Source: Prorocentrum cordatum
Lineage: Eukaryota; Sar; Dinophyceae; Prorocentrales; Prorocentraceae
Length of the DNA: 27,500 nucleotides
Direction: 5' to 3'
Assembly: GCA_963575745.1 (NCBI GenBank)
Contig: CAUYUJ010019106.1
Location: 1-27,500 of the forward strand
The position numbers and the translations under genes are program-made. The first letter of the stretch is position 1; every line of letters starts with the position of its first letter. This document shows positions 18,837 through 27,450 of the stretch, in pieces. The notes beneath the pieces are model-generated. The model did no database searches and was not told the DNA's origin. It saw only the letters and a program-made list of their open reading frames with translations.

Positions 18837-19057
18837 GTTTGGCCAGGTGGTTTCTTATCCATATCGCTCGCCTTCGCGAGGTTTCTGATTTCATTCAGCT
18901 GAGTTTCTGCGACAATGTAGCTTTACATATCTGCCCGCTCCGCGGGGATTTTATTTCATATTTCAGATCTGCTCGCTTCGCGAGATGTATGCGAGAGTAG
19001 CGCCGCTACCAGAGATGATTTTCATGCAGGATCGAAGGCCAAAAGGATTTTCCCCTG
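18837..19057 (+). promoter_or_regulatory. 3' non-coding stretch with four small hairpins
   Basis: Between the polyprotein stop and the 3' LTR lie CTCGC-CTTC-GCGAG (18867-18880), CCCGC-TCC-GCGGG (18934-18946), CTCGC-TTC-GCGAG (18972-18984) and GTAGCG-C-CGCTAC (18997-19009). All have perfect 5-6 bp stems and very short loops. No classical polypurine tract is obvious next to the LTR; AAAAGGA at 19041-19047 is the nearest purine run. Confidence 0.7.
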
Positions 19058-19342
19058 TGTGTTTTGTATAGTGCAGTTGGCCTTCCGATCCGAGACGCCC
19101 CGAGACCGAGCGACTGTTGCTGCTGTTTCGGTCCGAGGGCGCCCTTGAGTCCCGGTAAGGCTACCGGGCGCGGCCGACTGGCCACGCACTTACCAAGTGA
19201 GTGACTGTTTCAGCCGACCAGGGGCTAGCGAGATATCTTGCAGATTGTTGTGTCGCTGGCGCGAGCTGTGGAGGAAAAGATTATCAAGATAATCATCTAC
19301 GAGAAGATCATCAGCAGGCTTACGCCAGTGCCGACGATTTAG
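19058..19342 (+). repeat. 3' LTR (285 bp)
   Basis: Identical to the 5' LTR except for four substitutions. Here the GATTATC-AA-GATAATC hairpin is intact, and the CCCGGTA/TACCGGG hairpin is conserved. Confidence 0.93.
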
Positions 19343-20062
19343 CCCCCCACCCCCCGCAAACAACCTGGCCCCTCCTGGCGCGGTGTGAGGCCACAGGATG
19401 CAGACGTGCCGGCGGACGCGGGCCGGCCTCCAATCGGGAACCTTGAGACGGGGGTCACTGCAAACGGGGGTCAGCCACGGCACCGGATCCTGCAGGATCC
19501 TGCGAAGACCCCCTCTGGCTGACCCGGGTTAGCGAGCCGCTCGTGGTCGCGAGGCGGCCGCGCATATTGGCTGACCCGGGTTTGCGAGTCGAAGACCTGC
19601 GTTGCAGTTTTTTGTTTTTGTTTTCCTGCCTTGCAGTTTTTGGTTTCCTGCTGACCCGGGTCTGGATTGACCCGGGTCAGAAGCTCCCCGATCCAAGGCT
19701 GGCCGGCCCCATCGTGCTATCGGACGCGGTGGGTTCGCCGGTGCGTTCGCTCAGAGCCCGGGGGGCGCCGCCCTCGCGACGGGCGGGGTGAGCGGGGAGG
19801 GAGAGAGCGCGAGGCGTGGCGAGCCAGGGAGTGGCCGAGGGCAGTGAGCGGGCGGGGAGGAGCTGGGCGGGGCCGGGACGAGGACGAGTCCGTGCCAGAG
19901 CGTTCCGGGAGGCACTTAGAGCGCTGCGAAAGGCTCAGAGGAGGCCGCGGCGCCCGCTGACATCCTGCAGAGCCACCCGATCTCAGAGATTCTCGACTTG
20001 CCCTCGCCCGATTTCATCCTCGCCCTGGCTTCGTCGTAATAAGGGAAAGGGATAATTAGGAG
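19343..20062. repeat. Non-genic flank with TGACCCGGGT words and a dispersed repeat
   Basis: 19450-19480 matches 9270-9300. TGACCCGGGT occurs four times between about 19520 and 19678; the last is the full palindrome TGACCCGGGTCA. The rest is GC-rich (19690-19960). Open frames here are Arg/Gly-rich and unsupported. Confidence 0.65.
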
Positions 20063-20204
20063 GCCACATGCGAACCCTGCCCCACCACCCCACGACTTCT
20101 GAGGGGGGAGGTGGGGCTCACCTCGCTCGGAAGGCCCCGAACGCAGCGAACCCCGCCTCCCCCCTGAGAAATCGTGGGGTGGTGGGTTAGAGCTCGCATG
20201 TGGC
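20063..20204. repeat. Fold-back (MITE-like) element, 142 bp
   Basis: Starts GCCACATGCGA and ends with its exact complement TCGCATGTGGC. The arms continue inward through CCCACCACCCCACGA, a TTCTGAGGGGGGAGG/CCTCCCCCCTGAGAA pairing and GGGG blocks, for about 50 bp each with a few mismatches. The central loop is short. No ORF; no clear target duplication. Confidence 0.8.
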
Positions 20205-20208
20205 TTGG

Positions 20209-20328
20209 CATCGCTCGGACGTGTGCATTTTGTCTCGGCGGGGACCATCGAGGAGCATCTTCGATCATTTAGCGAAAAATACACGCACGAAATCGAAAAA
20301 TGCACGGGGAATGGACGTCCGAGCGATG
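20209..20328. repeat. Second inverted repeat adjoining the fold-back element
   Basis: CATCGCTCGGACGT plus GTGCATTTT (20209-20231) is the exact complement of AAAATGCAC (20297-20305) and ACGTCCGAGCGATG (20315-20328), the right arm being split by nine extra bases. It begins four bases after the 142-bp element, so the two may be one composite element. Confidence 0.75.
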
Positions 20329-20880
20329 GCGAGGTGGCCTCCTAGGAAGGAGGCCAGGGAGCGCGGCGGCGGCGGAGGGGGCGGCCCGGAGGCGGAGCCT
20401 GCCGCACGCTCGCGGCGCTGCTGGCGGCGGCCTCCCCGGAGGCGGGTTTCCGCGCGCGGCGCACCGGCGGGCGCAGAGCGCCCGGCGGGGGCGGCGGGTT
20501 CGGCGGGGGGCGGGCGCGGGGACGATTTGTTCGCACGGGGGATCACATCGGAGGAGGAGCGAGTCTTTCTTTTCCCTGGGGCTGCTCCTCTTAGCCCCTT
20601 CGCCTCTCCCTCTCGTCCCCTTCTCTGCCTCTCCCGCCTCTCCTCCTCTCCCCTATCTCCGTCTTCTCCTCTTCTCCTCCTCTTCTCCTCTTCTCTCCCT
20701 CTTCTTCTCCTCTTCCTTCTCCCTCTTCTTCTCTTCTCCTCCTCTCCCTCCCCCTCTCATATCCGCCTTGTCCTCCTCCCCCTCTTATCCCCTTCTCTTC
20801 CTACCCCCACCCTGCTCCTCGCGCCCCTTCTGCTGCTGCCCCTTCGCCCGACCCGTAGCCATCGAATGAGGATCGAGAGA
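20329..20880. other. GC-rich then pyrimidine-rich region without a gene
   Basis: 20340-20530 is GGCGG-rich; about 20580-20850 is nearly all C and T (CTCCTCTTCTCC-type). No gene is supported; the tract could be an intron end or a triplex-prone block. Confidence 0.6.
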
Positions 20881-21500
20881 GATGGAGGAAGGACACTAGT
20901 ATAACGCTACAGCTACTAACAATAACACTAAGAAGAAACATACTTTTACACCACACACTACTATTAATCAGACAACGAATTATAATAAGGCGCCGGAGGA
21001 CGATTAATAATGATACGAATAATAGTATGGAGAGCACGGTTCATACAAAACAATAGTAATGCCAATGATACGATTGCGATGAACACTGCGAAATATAATC
21101 AGTAACCATAGGACGGCGAATTGTGTTCATAAGAAGGATAAGCTCGTTCATGATACTAAGAAGAAGACGACGGATACGTACTTATCATAACAATATCATA
21201 ACTACGAGTGGTAAGAACAATGCTTGCAATAAGCACACTCAGCCTAATCATGCGGCTCATAAATCGAAGCAGACTTCTGATAATGAAATGCATAATACTG
21301 GTGAGACGAATAATACTTAGTCGAACAATGAGCATGCGACTACTTGTGATCATAATATATATATATATATATATATATAATACTCGTAGTAATCATACCA
21401 AAAATGATACGAATACTCGTGCCACTAATGATAATAGCAATGGCACTGATAATAATAAACAGAAGAAGACGAGGCGGAGGAGGAGGATTAAGTCGGCGGC
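20881..21500. other. AT-rich region with (AT)n and decayed triplet arrays
   Basis: Sharp drop in GC content. It contains words such as AATAATACTAAG that resemble an aged form of the AAT/AAG arrays at 1-423, and a pure AT dinucleotide run at 21355-21379. No gene seen. Confidence 0.65.
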
Positions 21501-21524
21501 GAGCGAGGGGGGGGGGCTTGAGAA

Positions 21525-21660
21525 GGAGTAGGCCTTCTCAGAAGGCGGCGGGGCTTCTCAGAAGCCCTCCGGCCTTCTGAGCAGTTTTCTGTGCCTTCGA
21601 GGAAGGTTGAGGAAACTTCTCAGAAGGCCAGGGAACTTCGAGCCTTCTGAGAAGGTCCGT
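21525..21660. repeat. Cluster of CTTCTCAGAAG palindromes
   Basis: GCCTTCTCAGAAGGC, GCTTCTCAGAAGC, ACTTCTCAGAAGG and GCCTTCTGAGAAGG occur within about 135 bp, with half-sites (CCTTCTGAG) between. All are near-perfect inverted repeats around TCTCAGA or TCTGAGA. Confidence 0.75.
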
Positions 21661-22026
21661 GCCCTCTCACATCTCCCCCCCAGACGCGCCGCCGAGCAAA
21701 AGGAGGACGAGGAGGAGGAGGACCAGTGCAAACCTAAGACTGATCATCGATGGTGCAAGAATCCGTTCCCCCAAGTTCCCTCATCATGGGTCCCCGCAAG
21801 GATTCTTCTTCACTGGGGGAAGTGCGCCGATGGAAGGCGACTGGCTGAACATCTTGAACAGTGCCAGATTTCCGTCCTTGAGACTTCAAAGCCGCAAATC
21901 AATGTTCCTGTTGCGTCCTGACGACGCCGTTTCTGGGATGTCAACACCGCGAACCAACGTGACTGTTGCGCCCTGACACTCCAACATTGGCCAACACACA
22001 ATTTCTGGGAAGTCAGCCATAATATC
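21661..22026. other. Unassigned region
   Basis: Mixed-composition DNA with two frames open for about 100 codons that I do not recognise. A diverged duplication (CTGTTGCG-CCTGAC at 21908 and 21963, and TTTCTGGGA at 21930 and 22002) shows it is at least partly repetitive. Confidence 0.5.
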
Positions 22027-22515
22027 CTTTGAAAATGAGAATGTGCGCGGTGCTAAGGCGAGAGCCACATTTTGAAAAAGGGATCGCCTTCCATCAGTGG
22101 AGCCCCTTGAAACGTTTAAGACGAATGTGCGCGGCGCTACTGGAGGATATACATTTCGAAGACCATCCGCCCTTCATCCGTGAAATCTTGCAAACTTAAG
22201 ACGAATGTCTTCGGCGCAAAGGCGAGAGCTACATATTGAAAACGACCCGCTGTGCCATCCATGGAAGTTCTACAAAACTCGAAGTCGAATGTGTGCGGCG
22301 CTTCGGGAGGAACCACGCTGTGAAAACGACCTGCCCCACATCCGTGAAACCCATGTAAGCTTTAAGACGAATTTGCGCGGCGCTAGGGCGAGTGCCACAT
22401 TTTGAAAACCACGCGCCCTCATTTCGTGAAACTCCTGCAAACTTTGGAGACGATTGTGCGCGGCGCTAATGCGAGTGCCACATCTTCAAAACCACCCGCC
22501 ATCCATTCGTGAAAA
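22027..22515. repeat. ~83-bp tandem repeat, six diverged copies
   Basis: The core GTGCGCGGCGCT (or a close variant) recurs at 22043, 22127, 22207, 22291, 22373 and 22456, giving periods of 84, 80, 84, 82 and 83. Around it are GACGAAT, GCGAGAGCCACATTTTGAAAA, a C-rich CGCC block and TCCGTGAAAC in fixed order. The copies are clearly diverged, so the array is old. No coding continuity. Confidence 0.88.
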
Positions 22516-22631
22516 GCGACCTGTTAAGCTTAAGGATCATGAGTGGTGAGAAGTCTCAGACGAAACGCACGGCCCGCCCCACCGAAACGATTCGGGATGC
22601 GAGAGGGAGGAGTTACTTAAAAGGAAACGGG

Positions 22632-22870
22632 ATGGAGGAGGGGGAGGGGGAGGAGGAGCAGGAGGAGGAGGAGGAGGAGGAGGAGGAAGAGGAGGAGGAG
22701 GAGGAAGAGGAGGAGGGGGAGGAAGAGGAGGATGAGGAGGAGGCGGAGCGGAGGCGGAGGCGGAGGGCGTAGGGCGTAGGGCGGAGGCGGAGGCGGAGGC
22801 GGAGGCGGCGGGGGAGGAGGAGGCGGCGGAGGCAGCGGAGGAGGAGATGGAGAAGGAGGAGAACGAGGAT

Positions 22871-22904
<34 letters not shown>

Positions 22905-23680
22905 TCGAGGAGGAGGAGAACCAGGAGGAGGAGGCGGAGGAGGAGGAAGAAGAGGAGGAGAAGGCGGAGGAGGAGGAGGAGGAGGAGGAGGAGGAGGAGG
23001 AGGAGGAGGAGGCGGAAGCGGAGGCGGATGCGGAGGCGGAAGCGGAAGCGGAGGCGGAGGCTGAGTCAGAGGCGGAGCCGGAGGAGGAGCCGGAGGCGGA
23101 GGCGGAGGCGGAAGCGGAGGCGGAGGCGGAGGCGGAGGTGGAGGCGGAGGCAGAGGCGGAGTCGGAGGCGGCGGAGGCGGCGGAGGCGGCGGAGGAGGAG
23201 ATGGAGAAGGAGGAGAACGAGGACGAGGACGAGGACGAGGTCGAGGACGATGACGAGGACGAGAGCGACGACAACGACGGCGACGACGACGACGTGGATG
23301 GGCGAGGACAAATGGGAAGGGGAGGGAGATCAGGAAGGGAACGGGGGGAAGGAAGATAGGATGAGGGGGTGGAGGACGAGGACGAGGACGAAAACGAGGA
23401 CGAGGACGAGGAGGACGAGGAGGAGGAGGAGGAGGAGGAGGAGGAGGAGGAGGAGGAGGAGGAGGAGGAGGAGGAGATGAGGAGGAGGAGGAGGAGGAGG
23501 AGGAGGAGGAGGAGGAGGAGGAGGAGGAGGAGGAGGAGGAGGAGGAGGAGGAGGAGGAGGAGGAGGAGGAGGAGAGGAGGAGGAGGAGGCGGAGGAGGAG
23601 GAGGAGGAGGAGGAGGAGGAGGAGGAGGGAGGAGGAGGAGGAGAGGGGGAGCAGCAGGAGGATGAGGAGGGGGGCCCGGC
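22632..23680. repeat. ~1-kb purine-rich GGA/GAC/GCG array
   Basis: An almost all-purine plus strand of GAGGAG units with GAC-, GCG- and GTC-containing variants. The longest uninterrupted purine run is 23479-23589 (111 bases). Glu-, Arg- and Ser-rich frames on both strands are composition artefacts. Confidence 0.9.
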
Positions 23681-23699
23681 CACCTCGCGAACAGATGTC

Positions 23700-23941
23700 T
23701 CCGTTCGCACTCGTTCGCCAGCCTGCTCCTCCTTGTGTCTCCTCCCTTCTCCCTCTTCCTCCCTGCCCTGTGCCCCCCCCCTTCCATCTTTTTTCCTCCC
23801 TTCGCCCTCCTCACTCCCTTTCTCGTCCATCCTGCTTCCAATCTCTTCCTTTCACCTTCTCACTCTCCCTTTCCTCCCCCACACCGCCCCTCCTCCGTCC
23901 TGGTACCCTTCTTTCTCCTTCTCCTCCTCCCCCGCTGTGAG
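23700..23941 (+). other. Polypyrimidine tract ending in a 3' splice site
   Basis: About 240 bp of mostly C and T ends at CTGTGAG|GTGACG, with AG at 23940-23941 followed by G, the favoured dinoflagellate acceptor context. It directly precedes the PPR exon. Confidence 0.55.
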
Positions 23942-24052
23942 GTGACGGGCGCCCTGGCAGCCACCTTCCCGGAGGATGAAGATGATGATCTTCTCAGCTT
24001 CAATGCTGCCATCGACGCCTGCGTTCGAGCGGGCGACGCCAGTGGCGCAGAG
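23942..24052 (+). CDS. PPR-protein exon, first part of a 35-residue repeat
   Basis: 37 codons in phase 0, reading VTGALAATF, an acidic PEDEDDD linker and then SFNAAIDACVRAGDASGAE, the first 19 residues (helix A and start of helix B) of a pentatricopeptide repeat. PPR proteins bind RNA, one base per repeat, usually in plastids or mitochondria. The exon is preceded by a polypyrimidine tract and AG|G. Reading past 24052 leads out of PPR sequence to a stop at 24110-24112. The following exon at 25097 completes the motif to exactly 35 residues. Only this one repeat is visible, so the remaining exons must lie outside the window, be unrecognised, or be lost. A pseudogene fragment is possible. Confidence 0.65.
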
Positions 24053-25096
24053 GAGGGACGGGAAATGAAAGAGGGGAGAGGGACAAGCCAGGTGCGCTCG
24101 CGTCATATCTGACGTTCTATCCCTCCCTCCCATCCCTTACCATGGCGTAGATCTCCTTTCTATTCGCACAATCGGATGTCGTAGCATGGCATATCATTCC
24201 ATGGCATATCATGGTGTTGATGATCAACGCGTAACATGACATATCATGGCGTGGCGACGCCCCAAACATCAACGAATCGACACCGAATGTGTAATCACTT
24301 CCGATGTTTTTTTCGAGAGGCCATTTTCTAGATAGGGGGCCTGTTTGGAAGGACCGAAGACCATGCCGTTGTATGGCACTGGAAATACTGACGCCAGCGC
24401 TGCAGCGGGATCACGATTCGGAACGAGCGGAAGCGCGGAAATGAGGCCAGCGCTGCAGCGGCAGCACGATTCGGAACGAGCGGAAGCCCGAAGATGAGGC
24501 CAGCGCTTCAGCGGGAGCAGCCTTTGAAACAGAAGCCCCCAAGCGAAACCCGCTTCACGGGAAGCCTGCTTGTATAAAAAACAGTACGCGGAGGGGGGCC
24601 GGATATCTTCAGAGAGGGGATATCCGTGCAGATGAGCCAACCGCGCCCCCCCTTTCGCTTTGTTCTCCTCCTGCTGCCCTCCCGCTCCCTCCGCTCTCTG
24701 CTCTGGGCGCGTCTCTCCGTCTCTCGATCCTCTTCGCCGTCTCTCTCCTGCTCCTCCTGCTCGGCTCCTCCTCCCTCTTTCCCCTCGGCGTGCCCCTCCG
24801 CCCCCCCTCTCCGCCTCCTCCGTGCTGTTCCTCCTCTTCCTTCCCCCTCCTGCTCCTCCCATCCTCCGGAGGCCCAGAGGTTGACACCAACACGAATATC
24901 GGCGGTGTGGCTCCACCGACGGAAGGTGCTCCCGATCTCGATGATGGCCGAAAGATTACCACCAACACCAAAGTCTCGGATCATTCTCCCCCGATGGACG
25001 CAACCCCTTGTTTTGGTATTGGTGCCCAATTCCAAGCCTCCAGCTCCTCCACCCCTTCTCCTCCAGTGTTCTGTGCGTGGCCCCCGTTCCTCCGAG
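24053..25096 (+). other. Putative GA-AG intron (1,044 bp) splitting the PPR motif
   Basis: Begins GAGGGACGGG and ends CCTCCGAG, followed by GAG. GAGGAG occurs at both junctions (24050-24055 and 25094-25099), so the exact cut is ambiguous by up to six bases, but every choice gives the same protein. Taking GA...AG with G following fits donor types reported in dinoflagellates. The matching six bases look like a target duplication, as expected if the intron arose by insertion. Inside are CATGGCATATCAT-type repeats (24185-24255), a 53-bp tandem repeat and a pyrimidine-rich stretch (24660-24870). Confidence 0.55.
24393..24530. repeat. 53-bp tandem repeat, about 2.6 copies
   Basis: GCCAGCGCTGCAGCGG starts at 24393 and 24446, with the variant GCCAGCGCTTCAGCGG at 24499, an exact 53-bp period. 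The first two copies share CACGATTCGGAACGAGCGGA. It lies inside the putative intron. Confidence 0.88.
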
Positions 25097-25144
25097 GAGA
25101 AGCTGCAGGAGATGCTGCGGGCAGGCCTGAGGCCAGACACGGTC
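25097..25144 (+). CDS. PPR-protein exon, second part of the repeat
   Basis: 16 codons starting at GAG after the acceptor AG, reading EKLQEMLRAGLRPDTV. This is the second helix and the GLRPDTV turn of a PPR, including the Asp that normally sits at the base-recognition end of the motif. Joined to the exon at 23942 it gives a motif of exactly 35 residues with no indel. The 3' end is uncertain: GT occurs at 25142 and 25150, and either could be a donor. Beyond it the frame turns Arg-rich. Confidence 0.62.
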
Positions 25145-25336
25145 TTAGGGTGGGTGCGACTATGTTCCCGTTCGGGGCGCAGGAGGATGAGGAGTGTGAG
25201 GGCAGGCGGATAGTGACGAGTAGGAGGACGACCACGGAAGGCGAAGCCGGGAGAGGAAGAGCATGAGGAGCATGTGGAGGAGGAATGTGTGGTTACAGGA
25301 GGAGGAAGAAGCGGAACCGCATCAGCTGTGGGGGGT
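25145..25336. other. Purine-rich spacer
   Basis: GAGGAGGA-type sequence between the PPR exon and the GAT array; no gene seen. It may be intronic. Confidence 0.5.
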
Positions 25337-25375
25337 TGATGATGATTATGATGATGATGATGCTGATGATGATGC

Positions 25376-25466
<91 letters not shown>

Positions 25467-25470
25467 AATG
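25337..25470. repeat. (GAT)n microsatellite
   Basis: Thirty uninterrupted GAT units at 25377-25466, preceded by GAT/GCT variants. Confidence 0.95.
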
Positions 25471-26425
25471 GTGACCCCGTAGGACGATCTCGCTTGACCC
25501 AGCATAGTGTAACGAATGCTTGTAATGATAATGATGGCGATGGCGCTGCTGGCCAAACTGATGATGTGATGACGACGGCGGAGACACTGATGATGTGGTC
25601 GATGACGATGCCGATTGTGCTAATGAGGATGCAGAGTTGCGTGTGCAGAATTTATATTCGGATGGTCAACTGACCTGCGATTCGGGCTTCGCATGTGTTT
25701 GAACACCGTGTTGATATGCTAAGATAGGTGTTGGAAGGATCGCGACGTGCGCGCGCGGAGAGACGGGCGAATGGCCCGTATTGCACGATGTGACAGAGTT
25801 GGCCAGTGCGCGATGATTGTTGACAGTCTTGAACTTGCGCGCGCGTGGCCCGCATGCTCGCATTTGACATGACTAACTGCCGACGGTTTCCTTGTGCTTT
25901 CAGAGAGCGTGCGCGCGCAGAAATCAGTCAAAGTTTGGTTGCAATGCGTGAGTTGTCATGCGTTGCTGTTTAAGCGATTTGATGGAATGTGTTAGAAGCT
26001 ATTCGTTCTATATTCTGGTTTTGACGTGCACCACACAGTATTTGTTGTAAGGGATTCTGACAGGAAGCCCTTCTGATATCACCGCGCGTGCACCGCGTAA
26101 TGTTGTTTGACAGGGATAAGGGGGAGGCGGCAGTACCAGGGTTGGCTGGCATGTTTGTTTGTTTGTGGATTTGTTTGATGAGCGGCCGTGTGGAATACAT
26201 ACCAAAACGTGGACTGCGGATGGGAACAGCCCCGATGGGTGGGGGTTGGGTGGGGTGTGTCTGGGGAGTGGGGTCGAGTATTCTTCTTGCACTCGAGAAT
26301 GAGTACACGGGCGGGCAGTCTTTAGGCGGGACCCCATGACATAGACCCTTCGGCCCGACGGGCTGGACCCCGAGGCCAGGACCTTGCGGCCAGGACCTTA
26401 TGCCCGATGGGAGGAGAGCTTTGGT
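25471..26425. other. No gene recognised
   Basis: Mixed-composition sequence with alternating purine-pyrimidine words (GTGCGCGCGC at 25749-25758 and 25907-25918). Frames stay under about 115 codons and show no family motif. The end (about 26338-26425) is rich in GACC and CCCGA words. Confidence 0.55.
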
Positions 26426-26429
26426 CTAG

Positions 26430-27001
26430 ACCCCCCAGCAGCCCTCGAAAGTGACGACCGTTTCGCAGATCGCAGCCCCCCAAGGATGGCGAGGTTTAAT
26501 TTGAGTGTGGGTGAGAAGCCCCCCCGCTGGACCCCCCAGCAACCTTCGAAGGTGGGGATAGTTTCGCAGATCGCAGCCCCCCAGGGATGGCATGTCGAAT
26601 CTGAGCCTGAGTAAAACTTCTTTCCGCTGGACCTTCGAGCAGTTCCCGAAAGTGGCGATAGTTTTGCAGAGCACGGCCCTCCCCCAGGGATGGCGAGGTC
26701 TCTTTGGAATCAGGGGAAGACGTCGCCCCGCTGTACCCCCCAGCGCCGTCGTAGGTGGCGACAGCTTCGCAGATCCCAGCCCCTTCGTGAATGGCGGGGT
26801 CTCAGTTGAGCCCTGGTAAGACGCCACTCCGCTGCCCCCCCAGCAGCCCTCGCACGTGGTGACAGTTCTGCAGATCGCAGCCCCCCAGGGATGGCGAGGT
26901 CGAATCTGAGTCTGGGTATCACGTCGCTCCGCTGCACCCCCTGGCAGCTTTCGAAAGTGTCGACAGTTTCGCAAATCGCACCCCCCCAGGGATGGCGAGG
27001 T
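26430..27001. repeat. ~101-bp tandem repeat, six diverged copies
   Basis: TTCGCAGATCGCAGCCCC, or a variant, recurs with key positions 26463, 26564, 26664, 26767, 26867 and 26969 (periods 101, 100, 103, 100, 102). Each unit has CCGCTG-ACCCCCCAGCA, CTCGAAAGTGGCGA, the key word, CAGGGATGGCGAGGT and GAATCTGAG in fixed order. A minus-strand frame stays open through it only because the period is sometimes a multiple of three. Confidence 0.88.
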
Positions 27002-27280
27002 AGGAAACAAGCTGGCGCGCAACAAGGAACGAGGTAAGAAGCAGGCAGGAAATATGAAAGGAGGAGGCGGGCGGGGAGGAGCGGAGGCGGGAGGAGGCGG
27101 AGCACGCAGTGCTCTATCCAAAACGAGTGCCCAATTCAGGAGGGTTGGTAATTATTGTTGATCCCCCCTCCGGTAGCCATTCTATTTTTCCGATCGAAGT
27201 ACCCATCCCGGGGCTCCCGGGGTTCGCGCCCCGTTTTTATTAGGTGAAGTCTTGGGCCTCAAACTGGGCGGCGGCCCCCG
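27002..27280. other. No gene seen; small GC hairpins
   Basis: GGAGGCGG-rich sequence, then CCCGGGG-CT-CCCGGGG and a GCGCCCCG stretch near 27209-27235, followed by a T5 run. Confidence 0.5.
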
Positions 27281-27450
27281 AACAACAACAACACCAACAA
27301 CAAAAACACCAACAACATCAGCAACAACAACAACACCAAACACAACAACAGCAACAGCACCACCACCAACAACAACAGCAACAACAACATCAACAACACC
27401 AACAACACCAACAAACGCAACAACAACAGCAGCATCAACAACGACAACAA
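27281..27450. repeat. Irregular CAA triplet array
   Basis: Units of CAA with in-phase CAC, CAG and CAT variants, keeping triplet phase for about 170 bp. Poly-Gln and poly-Val frames are artefacts. Confidence 0.9.

Larger units (their letters stand above)
10874..19342 (+). mobile_element. Copia-type (Ty1/copia) LTR retrotransposon, near-complete
   Basis: An 8,469-bp element bounded by two collinear 285-bp LTRs, offset 8184, with four substitutions and no indels between them. Behind the 5' LTR lies a tRNA-iMet-like primer binding site, then one long ORF with Gag, protease, integrase, RT and RNase H. Integrase before RT is the diagnostic copia (Pseudoviridae-type) order. The outer ends are TG and AG rather than the usual TG...CA. 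The flanks are C runs (seven C before, six C after), so a 5-bp CCCCC target duplication is possible but cannot be proved. The LTR identity (281/285) suggests recent insertion. Two out-of-frame segments within the ORF cast doubt on autonomy. Confidence 0.93.

Noticed and set aside
20853-20862. CCGTAGCCAT, resembling the start of the dinoflagellate spliced leader; also CCGGTAGCCATT near 27170
   Set aside because: Only about ten bases match; the TTTTGGCTCAAG half is missing at both sites, so chance is a sufficient explanation.
21607-21976. Two overlapping ~105-codon plus-strand frames
   Set aside because: Not recognised, they overlap each other in different frames, and the region contains an internal duplication; kept as unassigned.
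22027-22515. CRISPR-like array
   Set aside because: Units are contiguous ~83-bp diverged repeats without unique spacers; the same holds for the 101-bp array at 26430.
22537-23841. 434-codon minus-strand Ser/Pro/Leu-rich frame and the overlapping Glu-rich plus-strand frames
   Set aside because: Pure reflection of the GGA/TCC array; every frame is open and repetitive.
26426-27121. 231-codon minus-strand frame
   Set aside because: It runs through the 101-bp tandem repeat and repeats its own sequence with drift in frame; better explained by the repeat.
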